DNA of 64,000 nt from Spiroplasma ixodetis Y32 (GTDB taxonomy: Bacteria; Bacillota_I; Bacilli_A; Mycoplasmatales; VBWQ01). The position numbers and the translations under genes were made by a program. Positions 32,394-43,387 of the stretch are shown piece after piece (within the stretch, counting starts at the first letter, position 1; every line of letters begins with the position of its first letter). The notes under the pieces were generated by a model. The model did no database searches. It was given only the letters and a program-made list of their open reading frames with translations, and was not told where the DNA came from. The stretch spans positions 62,001 through 126,000 of the forward strand of contig NZ_CP127039.1 of the NCBI RefSeq assembly GCF_030316605.1. Direction: 5' to 3'.

Positions 32394-34496
32394 ATGGCAG
32401 AAAAATCAGGTCGAGAATATTCACTAGCAAATACTAGAAATATTGGAATTATGGCTCATATTGATGCTGGTAAAACTACAACAACAGAAAGAGTTTTATA
32501 CCATACTGGTAAAATTCATAAAATTGGTGAGGTACATGAAGGTGCCGCAACTATGGACTGAATGGAACAAGAACAAGAACGTGGTATTACTATTACTTCA
32601 GCTGCAACAACTGCTGTTTGAAGAAATAATCGAATAAATATTATTGATACTCCGGGTCACGTTGATTTTACTGTTGAAGTTGAACGCTCATTAAGAGTTT
32701 TAGACGGAGCAGTTGCCGTATTAGACGCGCAAACTGGAGTTGAACCACAAACTGAAACTGTTTGAAATCAAGCAACTAGGTATAATGTACCAAGAATTGT
32801 TTTTGCAAATAAAATGGATAAAATTGGTGCAGACTTTGCTCATTCAATTCAAACATTAAAAGATCGTCTTGGTGCTAATGCTCATGCAATTCAATGACCA
32901 ATTGGTGCAGAAGATGCTTTTGATGGAATTATTGACATAATTGAGATGAAAGCATACCATTTTGATGGTAAACCAAATGAGGATTATAAAGAAATTGCAA
33001 TTCCTGAAGAACTTAAAGATGTTATTGCAAGTAGACGTGAGGAATTATTAGAAGCACTTTCTCACTTTGATGATGATTTCTTTATGAAATATGCTGAAGG
33101 AGAAGTAACGGTTGCTGAAATTAAGACAGTAATTCGTAAAGCAACAATTGCTGCTGAGTTTTTCCCAGTATTATGTGGTAGTGCCTTTAAAAATAAAGGT
33201 GTTAAATTAATGTTAGATGCAGTTATTAATTACTTGCCTTCACCATTAGATGTACCTGCAATTAAAGGAATATTACCTGTTTCATCAAAAGAAGTAGAAC
33301 GTCATTCTAGTGATGAAGAACCTTTCTCAGCGTTGGCATTTAAGATCATGACTGACGCTTTTGTCGGAAGATTAACTTTTTTTAGAGTATATTCGGGAAC
33401 ATTAGAATCTGGTAGTTATGTATTAAATTCAACTAAAGAAAAAAAAGAGCGTGTTGGTCGAATTTTACAAATGCATGCCAATAGTCGTGCCGAAATTAAA
33501 AAGGTTTATGCTGGTGACATTGCTGCTATTGTTGGCTTAAAAGATACAACTACTGGTGATACATTATGTGATGAAAAACATGAAGTTATTTTAGAAAAAA
33601 TGGTGTTTCCAGAACCAGTTATTTCATTAGCGCTTGAACCTAAAACAAAAGCTGATCAAGAAAAAATGAGTTTAGGTTTACAAAAACTTGCAGAAGAAGA
33701 TCCAACATTCCGTGTTTCATCAGACAAAGAAACAGGACAGACAATTATTTCAGGAATGGGAGAACTGCATTTAGACATCTTAACTGATCGTTTAAAACGT
33801 GAATTTAAAGTAGCAACTAACATTGGAAATCCACAAGTTGCTTATCGTGAAACAATTAAAGCAGTTTGTGAGCGCGCTGAGGGTAAATATATTCATCAAT
33901 CAGGTGGTCGCGGCCAATATGGACATGTTATTATTAAATTTGAACCAAATCCAGATAAAGGATTTGAGTTTGTTGATAAAATTGTTGGTGGTAAAGTGCC
34001 ACGTGAATACATTAAACCAGTACAAGAAGGATTAATTGAATCATTAGCTAATGGTTTAATTGCTGGATATCCAGTTATTGACATTAAAGCAACATTATAT
34101 GATGGTTCATTCCACCCTGTTGACTCTTCAGAACGTGCCTTTAATATTGCAGCTTCTAAATCTTTACAAGATAATAAAGATTTATTAAAACCAGTATTAT
34201 TAGAACCAATTATGAATGTTGAAGTTATTATTCCAGATGAATATTATGGTTCTATTGTTGGTAAAATTTCTGGTAAAAGAGGTACTATTGAAGCAGATGA
34301 AATGCGTGGTAACAGTAAAGTTGTTAAAGCTAAAGTGCCTTTATCTGAAATGTTTGGTTATGCTACTGAATTACGTTCAATGACCCAAGGACGCGGAACA
34401 TATACAATGTCTTTTTCACATTATGAAGAAGCACCAAAATCAGTTGCTGAAGCAGTTGCTGGTAAATATCAAAAAGGAAGAATTACTAAAAAATAA
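32394..34496 (+). CDS. fusA: Elongation factor G
   Basis: 700 residues. The GTPase domain shows [13 protein letters not shown] (G1), RGITITSAA (G2), DTPGHVD (G3) and [10 protein letters not shown] (G4). The later domains carry [20 protein letters not shown] and [16 protein letters not shown], and the end has [21 protein letters not shown]. It drives translocation on the ribosome. Several Trp codons are TGA, including [14 protein letters not shown] follows AAGGAGAGAG. It is third in the operon. Confidence 0.96.
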
Positions 34497-34599
34497 AATA
34501 ATTTAATTGAAAGTATAATAACTTTACTTTAAAATTATCTTAGTGTTTAATTTAATTAAATAAAAATAAGTATTAATTATTTCCAAGGAGGAAACAAAA

Positions 34600-35856
34600 A
34601 TGGCAGAAAAAGAAGTAAAAAAATCAAAGCCTGTATCAACAGGCCCAAAACAAAAATTTGAACGTACAAAACCGCACGTTAATGTTGGAACAATTGGTCA
34701 CGTTGACCACGGAAAAACAACATTAACTGCTGCAATTACTAGTTATTGTTCAAAACATGAAGCAGATGGGTATAAAGGTATGTTTAAGGACTATGCTTCT
34801 ATCGATGCTGCTCCAGAAGAAAAAGCACGTGGTATTACTATTAATACAGCTCACGTTGAATATGAAACACCAACTCGTCACTATGCACACGTTGACTGTC
34901 CAGGTCACGCTGATTACATTAAAAATATGATTACAGGTGCAGCTCAAATGGATGGTTCAGTGTTAGTTGTTTCTGCAACTGATGGTCCAATGCCACAAAC
35001 ACGTGAACACATTCTATTGGCACGTCAAGTTGGAGTTAAAAAAATTGTTGTATTCTTAAATAAGTGTGATATGGAAAGTGTAGACGATGACGTATTAGAA
35101 CTTGTTGAAATGGAAATTCGTGAATTACTAACTAAGTATGAATTTGAAGGTGATGATACACCAATTATTCGTGGTTCTGCAAGAGGAGCATTAGATGGTA
35201 AAAAAGAATGAGAAGAAAAAATTAAAGAATTATTAACAGCAATGGATGAATGAATCCCAACACCAAAAAGAGAAGTTGATAAACCAGTATTATTAGCTGT
35301 TGAAGATGTTTTCACTATTACTGGACGTGGAACAGTAGCTACTGGAAGAATTGAACGTGGAACTTTAAAAGTTAATGATGAAATTGATATTATTGGTATT
35401 AACAAAGGTCTTAAAAAAGTTGTTGTTACTGGTATTGAAATGTTCAGAAAATTATTAGATGAAGCACAAGCTGGTGATAACGTTGGAGTATTATTACGTG
35501 GAGTTAAACGTGAAGATATTCAACGTGGACAAGTTATTGCTAAACCAGGATCAGTTACTCCACATACTAAATTTAAAGGTGAAGTTTATATTCTAACTAA
35601 AGAAGAAGGTGGACGTCATACTTCATTTAATCCAGGATATCGACCACAATTTTATTTCCGTACAACTGATGTTACAGGAAGTATGGGAGACTTTATTAAT
35701 AAAGGTGAAAAATCAGAATTAATTATGCCAGGTGATAACGTTACTATTACTGTTGAATTAATTCACCCAGTTGCCCTTGAGAAAGGTACTCAATTCTCAA
35801 TCCGTGAAGGTGGAAGAACTGTTGGTGCTGGACAAGTTACTGAAGTTATTAAATAA
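34600..35856 (+). CDS. tuf: Elongation factor Tu with extended N-terminus
   Basis: 418 residues against about 394-395 usually. GTPase motifs: [40 protein letters not shown] and GSARGAL. The second and third domains ([32 protein letters not shown]) are complete. About 14 Lys/Ser/Pro residues precede the usual start [15 protein letters not shown]. The start ATG lies 9 nt after AAGGAGG and nothing nearer fits, so the extension is probably real. It delivers aminoacyl-tRNA. The 103-bp gap after fusA may hold its own promoter. Confidence 0.95.
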
Positions 35857-35868
35857 TCACATTAAATC

Positions 35869-35904
35869 AAAAATCTTTATTCTCTTTTGAGAATAAAGAT
35901 TTTT
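35869..35904 (+). terminator. Strong terminator after tuf
   Basis: A perfect 16-bp stem (AAAAATCTTTATTCTC and its inverse) with a 4-base loop and a T run. Confidence 0.88.
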
Positions 35905-35958
35905 AATTAAAAATATTTTAGTAGTAAAATTAATTTATAGAAAAGAGATGACAAATCA

Positions 35959-36606
35959 ATGCCCTATGTTAAAGAGCTGGAAAGTCTAATTTTAAATCGT
36001 AAATCAATTCGTAATTATGATCCTAGTAAAATTATTAGTGATAGTAAAATTAACGATATTCTTAACTATGTGCGTCATACCCCATCTTCATATGGTTTAG
36101 AACCATGAAAAATTTTAGTTATTAGTAATTCTAAAATTAAAGCACAATTGCAACCAATCATAAATAATCAACAACAAGTTAGTACTTGTTCACATTTATT
36201 TATTTTATTAAGTTATAGTGGTGAAAATTTCAATACTAGTAATCAATGATTTGTTGATACTGTTATGAAAAGACGTAATTTAACAAAACCACAATACGAA
36301 ATTTATAAATCAACATTTAATAATTTCTTTGATCATGACAAAAAAACACAAATAAATCATTGGGCACAATGTCAAACTTTTATTTTATTACAAAATCTTT
36401 TATTATTATTAACTGCTCATGAAATTGATAATGTTGTATTAGGCGGTTTTAATGAACAACAATTATTAACTTACTTAGAATCAAATAAGATGATTGAGCC
36501 TAATAAGTATCATGTTACAATTTTAGTGTCTGCTGGTTATGGTTATCCATCAAAAACTAAAATTATTAAAAATGAAGTTAGTGAAATCAGTACGCTTATC
36601 AAATAA
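35959..36606 (+). CDS. Nitroreductase-family flavoprotein
   Basis: 215 residues. The FMN-binding start LILNRKSIRNYDPSKI and the HTPSSYGLEPWKILVIS segment mark the NfsB/nitroreductase family; NNVVLGGF-like text (DNVVLGGFNEQQLL) and VTILVSAGYGYPS fit the C-terminal part. Such enzymes use NAD(P)H to reduce quinones or nitro compounds. ATG at 35959 follows a weak AAGAGA. It is followed after 22 bp by the 36629 gene. Confidence 0.82.
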
Positions 36607-36628
36607 ATGTATTAGAAAAGGTATTGCA

Positions 36629-37426
36629 ATGGAAAAATTAAAAATAAATAACTTAAATATTGAATTAAATATTAATGTTATTGGTAAATTTTTAGATAAG
36701 ATTGAATATCCAATTCTTATTTTTGATTTTGAGACTTTTCGTAATTTATTACATAAAAAAAAGAACAATTCGTATGCTCATGATTTTGAAAAAATTTTTT
36801 CAATTGCATTATTAATTATTAATAAAAAAGAAGATTTAACTGTTAGTAATTTACAAAATAAAAAGTTACATTTGTTCGTTAAAACTGTTATTCCACAACC
36901 AAATATTTTAAATGAAGATTTAAAACTTGTTAAACATCAGCAACAGTTTTTTAAATTTTTAACTAATAAGTTATTAAAATATAACATTAAATCTTTGATT
37001 TTACTTGGCGCTAGAACTGAGATATTAATGTTAAAAAACTATTTAAGTTATCATAATGATGAAAGTAAATTCAAAAATAAAGTTAGTTATTTTTTTCAAA
37101 AACATAAAATTTTTGATTTATATGACATTTGAAATAATGATCAAGTTTTAAATTTACCTTTATATAAAAAAGGTTTACATCTTGATGTTGGTGCTACTAA
37201 AAAAACTTCAATACTAATTAAAAATAATAATGATTATTGTAAAATATTAAAAGAACAATTTTCATTAACAAATAATAATATTGGAAGAATTATTGATCAA
37301 TATTTTTTTAATAATATTTGTTTATTACCTAGTTTTACTACGCAAGTAGCAAATCATAATCAAAATGATGTTTTAATTGGCGCTGCAATCTTATCATTAC
37401 TTTATACTTTTTGTGATAAATATTAA
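36629..37426 (+). CDS. Hypothetical protein, possible RNase H-fold exonuclease relative
   Basis: 265 residues. The segment YPILIFDFETFRNLL (D33, E35) resembles the first motif of DEDD exonucleases and of mycoplasma DUF2779-type proteins; later LILLGARTEILMLKNYL and HNQNDVLIGAAILSLLY could be motifs II and III. The match is weak and the protein is shorter than most DUF2779 members. ATG follows AGAAAAGG. TGA is read as Trp once. Confidence 0.45.
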
Positions 37427-37466
37427 GAAAATAAAAAATATTAATTATTTAAATTAATATTTTTTA

Positions 37467-38407
37467 CGGACTTCTCCCCACATGTACTTGTGGAGGAAAC
37501 AATGAAATTGAATGAGTTCAACAATGCTTTTCAAACAGAACAGGATTGTTTAAAATATATAGCAAGTTTGAAGAAAAACAAATGTATCATGTGTTCTTGA
37601 ACAAGTTTGAATACTTCTAATTTAAGAAGAATAAGATGTTTGAAATGTCATCAAACATTTAGTATTCTTCATGGCACCATTTTTTACAAGTCACAAACAC
37701 CTTTGAGATTTTGATTTTATCTCATCTTTAGATGAATAAACACCAAACATGGAATTACATCAACTGATGTTGCAAAAGAATTGGGTGTGACTTTGAAAAC
37801 TGCTTGAAGAATGGGTCATGAAATCAGAAATCGTATTGCCAAACAAGAACATCAATTTATTGTTGAGGGCATAGTGCAAATGGATGAAATGCATCTTTCA
37901 CATATGGGTTTTAAAAAACAAGGAAGATCTTTGATAAATAAAACATTAATTGTTGGGATTTATGAAAAAACAACCAATAATTTAATTGTGAAAGTAATCA
38001 AAAACGCAAAAAGTAAAAATCTTTTGCAGTTTGCAAGAAACCATATTTCTTCAAAGTGTGATGTACATACTGATTCTTGAAAAGGATATCGTGATTTCAA
38101 ATCACTTTTCACTAATCACAAAACAGTTAACCATCAAGATGGTTATGTTTCAAAAATTGGCGTAAATACCAATCAAATTGAATCAGTATGAAAACATATA
38201 CGAAGAACATTTAAAACACATATCAAAGTTGCAAAATATCATGTTCATTTATATGCCAAAGAAGCTGCATATAAATTCAACAAGATACCTACTTTTGAAA
38301 CTGTAATGCTATGTTTCATTTAAAAATGTGGGGAGAAGTCCGTAGATAGGCTTTTCTCAACATTTATGTGATAAAATTTAAAAATAGTACATAAAGGGAG
38401 AAAAGCC
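37467..38407 (+). mobile_element. IS1595-family element, copy 9
   Basis: 941 bp with perfect 8-bp target duplication ATTTTTTA. Intergenic, 40 bp after the 36629 gene. Confidence 0.95.
37502..38323 (+). CDS. IS1595-family transposase
   Basis: 273 residues. Tyr131 next to the first catalytic Asp is His here (DEMHLS), P204 is Thr, and a His is Tyr in KVAKYHV, so activity may be reduced. Confidence 0.88.
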
Positions 38408-38469
38408 ATTTTTTATTACATTTTATTTTTTTAGTTCAATTTTTTTGGTATTTGTGAATTATATAATTG

Positions 38470-39854
38470 GGCATAAGTTAGTTAAGTTTACTCCTATAAT
38501 TTTTAATCTAGACAGTATGATTAGTTTAAATAATTAATAGTTAAGGAGTAAAGATGAAATATAAAGTTTATACAAGAAAAATTAAACTAGATGTTTTAAA
38601 TGAATATGTAGTGATTAAAAAATTAAAAACCATTGATATTAAAACCAAATATCAATTATCAACCAGATCATTAATTTATAATTGAGTAAAAAAATATCAA
38701 AAAAATAATAAATTAATTACTATTCATACTTTTCAAACAAATCATCAAATAGATAAAGTGAATATCAAAGATAAAAATTTAAAACTTGAAAATAAAAAAC
38801 TCAAAAAGTCACTACTAAAAGAAAAAATAAAAAATGAATTTTTAAGACAAAAACAATTCTGTGATAAAGAATTAAAAAAAATCAAAATATTTTAAATAGT
38901 AAATTATTGAAAAGTAAATGTTTTTTAATAGTTGATAAATATAGAAATAAAAATTATGGAATTAATGACATAATTAGTTTGTTACCTATCAGTAAAGTTG
39001 CATATATTATAAATGAATAAAAAATGGTAAAAAGAAATATCAAACAAAAATTGATAATGAGTTATTAAAAGAATTAAATAAAATTGTTTTTATTAGCAAC
39101 AAAGATAAAATAATTAAAATTACTAGTTTAGAAAAGGTGAGATTAGAATTAAAGAAAAACAACACCAATCTTAAATGCAGTAAAAACAGCATTATGAGGT
39201 TATTAGAAGATAATAATATCACAAACTATTAACCAAACCCAAAAAACAGCGTAGAGCGAAATCTAATTCCTTAAAATCAAATTTCCAAGATTTATTAAAA
39301 CGTAATTTTACCAGTAATACTTATCTTGAAAAAGTTGGCATCGATGGTACTTGATTTAAAGAATTAATTATTAATAATAAAAAAACTAAATTATTATTAG
39401 AAATTGCTACAGATATGAATAGTAATGCTATAGTTGGTTGAAAAATTAATAAAAGTGAAAATGCAATAACCATTTTAAATGTTCTTAATCAAGTAACAAA
39501 GGCAAGTCGTAAAGAACATAAAATATTTGCAACATTTATCCAGTCTGATTTAGGTTCAGGTAATACTAGTAAAATAGTTACAAATAGTTTTAATAAAAGT
39601 AAAACTTTAATTCATTCAAAAAGTTTATCAGGATTTAAAGGCAACCAAGTAAGTGAATGTTTAAATCGATGAATCAAAAGAGATTTTAAAATTATGTTTG
39701 ATAACAAGTTTAATAGCATTAAACATTTCACAGAAGCATTAAGAAAATTTATTAACTGATGAAATAATGATAGAATGATTTTACGATTAAAAATGTCTCC
39801 AAACCAATTTGTACAGATTTGAAGACAAGAAAGTAAACTTATCTAACAAATGCC
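38470..39854 (+). mobile_element. IS3-like element, copy B
   Basis: 1385 bp bounded by GGCATAAGTTAGTTAAGTTT and the inverse of GGCATTTGTTAGATAAGTTT, with the 3-bp direct repeat TTG on both sides. Related to copy A at 3319-5649. Confidence 0.85.
38554..39846 (+). pseudogene. IS3-like transposase, decayed
   Basis: It starts MKYKVYTRKIKLDVLNEY after AAGGAG. Compared with copy A there is a 1-nt deletion near 38880 and 2-nt insertions near 39005 and 39222, each shifting the frame; the catalytic segments VGIDGTWFKEL and FIQSDLGSGN are still recognisable. Inactive. Confidence 0.85.
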
Positions 39855-39890
39855 TTGTTGTATTTGTTGATAAAGGCATTAAATTATTAA

Positions 39891-40831
39891 CGGACTTCTC
39901 CCCACATGTACTTGTGGAGGAAACAATGAAATTGAATGAGTTCAACAATGCTTTTCAAACAGAACAGGATTGTTTAAAATATATAGCAAGTTTGAAGAAA
40001 AACAAATGTATCATGTGTTCTTGAACAAGTTTGAATACTTCTAATTTAAGAAGAATAAGATGTTTGAAATGTCATCAAACATTTAGTATTCTTCATGGCA
40101 CCATTTTTTACAAGTCACAAACACCTTTGAGATTTTGATTTTATCTCATCTTTAGATGAATAAACACCAAACATGGAATTACATCAACTGATGTTGCAAA
40201 AGAATTGGGTGTGACTTTGAAAACTGCTTGAAGAATGGGTCATGAAATCAGAAATCGTATTGCCAAACAAGAACATCAATTTATTGTTGAGGGCATAGTG
40301 CAAATGGATGAAATGTATCTTTCACATATGGGTTTTAAAAAACAAGGAAGATCTTTGATAAATAAAACATTAATTGTTGGGATTTATGAAAAAACAACCA
40401 ATAATTTAATTGTGAAAGTAATCAAAAACGCAAAAAGTAAAAATCTTTTGCAGTTTGCAAGAAACCATATTTCTTCAAAGTGTGATGTACATACTGATTC
40501 TTGAAAAGGATATCGTGATTTCAAATCACTTTTCCCTAATCACAAAACAGTTAACCATCAAGATGGTTATGTTTCAAAAATTGGCGTAAATACCAATCAA
40601 ATTGAATCAGTATGAAAACATATACGAAGAACATTTAAAACACATATCAAAGTTGCAAAACATCATGTTCATTTATATGCCAAAGAAGCTGCATATAAAT
40701 TCAACAAGATACCTACTTTTGAAACTGTAATGCTATGTTTCATTTAAAAATGTGGGGAGAAGTCCGTAGATAGGCTTTTCTCAGCATTTATGTGATAAAA
40801 TTTAAAAATAGTACATAAAGGGAGAAAAGCC
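39891..40831 (+). mobile_element. IS1595-family element, copy 10
   Basis: 941 bp with perfect 8-bp target duplication ATTATTAA, 36 bp from the IS3-like copy B. Confidence 0.95.
39926..40747 (+). CDS. IS1595-family transposase
   Basis: 273 residues, consensus type. The frame is open upstream of the IS to 39809, so an N-terminally extended fusion could be made in theory. Confidence 0.9.
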
Positions 40832-41204
40832 ATTATTAATTTCATTAACATTTAATCTTGTTTCACTATTTGAATTTACATCTTGAGTTTCTAAATTATC
40901 ATTATTATTTGTTAATTTAAGTAAATTTTGAAATTGTTCTTCAAGTTCTGTTTTAGATTGACTAATTAAATAAGTATTTTCAAACACTGATTTTTTGCAA
41001 AGATATCAATATCCATCTTCATCTCAAATTAAAACATCTTCTTTAGTATATTGTACTTCTTTTTTAGTACCATTTGGACCCCAAGGTAGTGATAATTCTC
41101 CATTTTTATTATCTTTATTAAGATTAACTATTTTTATTTTAGAATCGGGATTTGCTCAAGCTTCCCCCTTACTTATATTATTAATAACTGGAATATAAGT
41201 AGTT

Positions 41205-41408
41205 TTAATTTTTTTGGTTAACAACTCAATGTTCATCAATAACTCCTGTAATAATATAGTCACCGCGATGACAAGTTACTGTTACTTTTTCTAGTGTTTC
41301 AATTTCTAATGGGTTATTATCTTGATGTAATTGAAATTCATATTTTACAGTAGGGTTTTTAATACAAAATGTAACATTTGAATTTTCTATATTTTCTTTA
41401 AATAACAT
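41205..41408 (-). CDS. Small accessory protein
   Basis: 67 residues from ATG 41408 (MLFKENIENSNVTF), which lies just after GAAGGAGAAAAT; a longer frame from 41486 has no ribosome site. It is beta-strand-like in composition, ending RGDYIITGVIDEHWVVNQKN with one TGA Trp. It overlaps the start of the 41236 gene by about 30 bp, so the two form an operon. No family is recognised. Confidence 0.55.
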
Positions 41409-41531
41409 ATTTTCTCCTTCATCTTTTTGTTTTTTGAATAAAGACTTTATTTTAAAAATAAACATATAGTAAATTTTAAATTTCAATATTTATCTTTATT
41501 TTTTTAAAATAATTTAATAAAATTAAAAAAA

Positions 41532-41561
41532 ACTAATATAGATAAAAATATCTATATTAGT
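41532..41561. terminator. Possible bidirectional terminator
   Basis: Perfect 13-bp stem ACTAATATAGATA / TATCTATATTAGT with loop AAAA; AT-rich. The surrounding 41409-41723 stretch has no gene that I can support. Confidence 0.4.
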
Positions 41562-41723
41562 AATGAATATTTAATAAATTATTATTAATAATATCATTTT
41601 TTTTCTTTTTTAAAAATATTTTTGTAATTAAATTATTATATATAATTGTAAATTTGTGAGTAAAAGTAGCAATATTATAAATTAAAATCATAATTTTATG
41701 ATTTATTAACACCCAAACTAATA

Positions 41724-41752
41724 CCTAATATAAGGTGTACTTATGCTATAAT
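41724..41752 (+). promoter_or_regulatory. Extended -10 promoter overlapped by a palindrome
   Basis: TGCTATAAT (41744-41752) is an extended -10 element. The near-palindrome ACCTAATATAAGGT (41724-41737) sits where the -35 would be and could be an operator for the following oxidoreductase genes. The regulator is not in the window as far as I can see. Confidence 0.4.
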
Positions 41753-41809
41753 TAGTATAGTATATTGTTGACTCTTCGTTAAAATTAAGTTTGAAAAGGA
41801 GTACTAACT

Positions 41810-42460
41810 ATGAAAATTGGAATTATTGGAGCATCAGGAAAATCAGGACTTGCCTTAACTAAAGAAGCTTTAAAACAGGGATATCAAGTTGTTGCCATTA
41901 CTAGAAATCCTATTAAAATGCCAATTCTTAATAATGATAATCGATTGACCATTAAAAAAGCTGATCTTACTAATAAAAGTAGTATTAAAGCGGTTGTTAA
42001 TGATGTTGATATTTTAATTAGTGCTTACGGCCCTACTATTGATAATCCCCAAAATATTCATCAGCAAGTTGCTAAAAACTTAATTACTATCATGCATGAA
42101 TGTCAAAATATTAAAAGGTTATTAATTGTTGGTGGTGCTGGTAGTTTGTTAGATGATAAGAATGAAATATTAGTAGAAACAAGTGCATTTCCTGAAGCAT
42201 GAAAAGAGCATGCACAACAACAAGTTCAAGCATTAGCTACTTATCGTAGCAGTGACATTAATTGAACATATTTTAGCCCTTCTTTATACTATGACCCAGA
42301 ATTACCAATTTTAGGTAAATTTAAAATTGGTAACAATCACTTAATTGTTAATAAAGAAGGAAAAAGTCAAATTAGTTATGGTGATGCTGCAATTGCTATT
42401 ATTAATGAGATTAAAGAACAAAAATTTATTAAAAAACGTTTTACAGCGGGTTATAATTAA
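41810..42460 (+). CDS. NAD(P)H-binding oxidoreductase (NmrA/YwnB-like atypical SDR)
   Basis: 216 residues. The nucleotide-binding motif GIIGASGKSGLAL at the N-terminus, VVAITRNP after strand 2, ADLTNKSSIKAVV and LLIVGGAGSLL match the NAD(P)H-binding atypical short-chain dehydrogenases. The C-terminal SPSLYYDPELPILGKF and ISYGDAAIAII are also typical. The true substrate is unknown. ATG follows AAAGGAG. It begins a run of genes with the aldo/keto reductase (27-bp gap) and the P-type ATPase. Confidence 0.85.
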
Positions 42461-42487
42461 TATTTTGTTTGAAAGGATATTAGACAA

Positions 42488-43363
42488 ATGGTAAAATTTA
42501 CAAAAGAACAAATTTTACAAAAAACGATAACTCTAAATAATGGTGTCAAAATTCCTCAATTTGGATTAGGCACATATTTAATGGTTGATAGTAAATCTAT
42601 TTATAATTCAGTAATTTGTGCTTTGCAAAATGGTTATCGTCATATTGATACTGCAGAATATTATAAAAACGAGGAGATAATTGGTAATGCAATTAAAGAT
42701 TTTTTAGCAGAAAATCCAGAAGTTAGAAGGGAAGATTTATTTATTACTTCTAAAATTTGAAATGACAATCATGAATATGAACTTACTAAAGATGCTTTGC
42801 GTGGTATCCTGACTCGCTTAAAACTAGATTATTTAGATTTATGTTTAATTCATTGACCAACTAAACAAAGTTTTGAATGTTGAAGAGCCTTAGAAGAATT
42901 TTATGAATATGGTAAAGTTAGGGCAATTGGTGTCTCAAATTTTAATAGTTCACAATTGAAAGATTTTTTAAAAAAAATAAAAATAAAACCAGCAATTAAT
43001 CAAATTGAAACACATCCTGGTTTTAATCAAAAAAAAACAATAGATTTTTGTTACGAGAATAATATTGCTGTTACTTCATGAAGAACAATGCTAGGTGGTA
43101 GAGCAGATGAAATACCATTATTACAAGAATTAGCAAATAAATACAAGGTTACTACTAGTCACATTGCTTTAAGATGAGCTTGACAATTAGGTCAAGTAGT
43201 TATTCCTAAATCAACTAATCCAGAGCGAATTATTAGTAATCCCGATATTGGGGGTTTTGAACTAACAGCAGAAGAAATGTTAAAAATTCAAAAATTACCA
43301 CAAACTGCTTTAGGGCCACAATCTAATGATAAAAAATTTTGAAAAGGAATTATGATAGATTAA
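42488..43363 (+). CDS. Aldo/keto reductase
   Basis: 291 residues. Family signatures are GVKIPQFGLGTYLM, GYRHIDTAEYYKNEE (catalytic Asp and Tyr), LFITSKIW (Lys), LIHWPTKQS (His), AIGVSNFNSSQL, INQIETHPGF, and QVVIPKSTNPERI (cofactor phosphate). The normal active-site tetrad D-Y-K-H is therefore complete. It reduces aldehydes or ketones with NADPH. ATG follows AAAGGAT. The C-terminus is Lys-rich and normal in length. Confidence 0.92.
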
Positions 43364-43387
43364 ATTTAAAAAGGGGGTTAAATAATT

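Larger units (their letters stand above)
38459..41236 (-). pseudogene. Accessory gene hit by two mobile elements near its 3' end
   Basis: From ATG 41236 (MNIELLTKKIKTTYIPVINN, behind AGGAG) the frame runs through TGA Trp codons (EDVLIWDEDGYWYLCKK) to the IS1595 copy at 40831, continues for about eight residues between the elements (39855-39890), and ends two codons beyond the IS3-like element with TAA at 38459-38461. Joined, it is about 140 residues. Because the insertions are in the last 15 or so codons, a shortened product could still work. It overlaps the upstream 41408 gene. No family is recognised; likely phage- or plasmid-type. Confidence 0.55.

Noticed and set aside
34750..35405. Open frames on the minus strand within tuf
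   Set aside because: They are shadows of the strongly conserved EF-Tu gene and have no start signals or family features.
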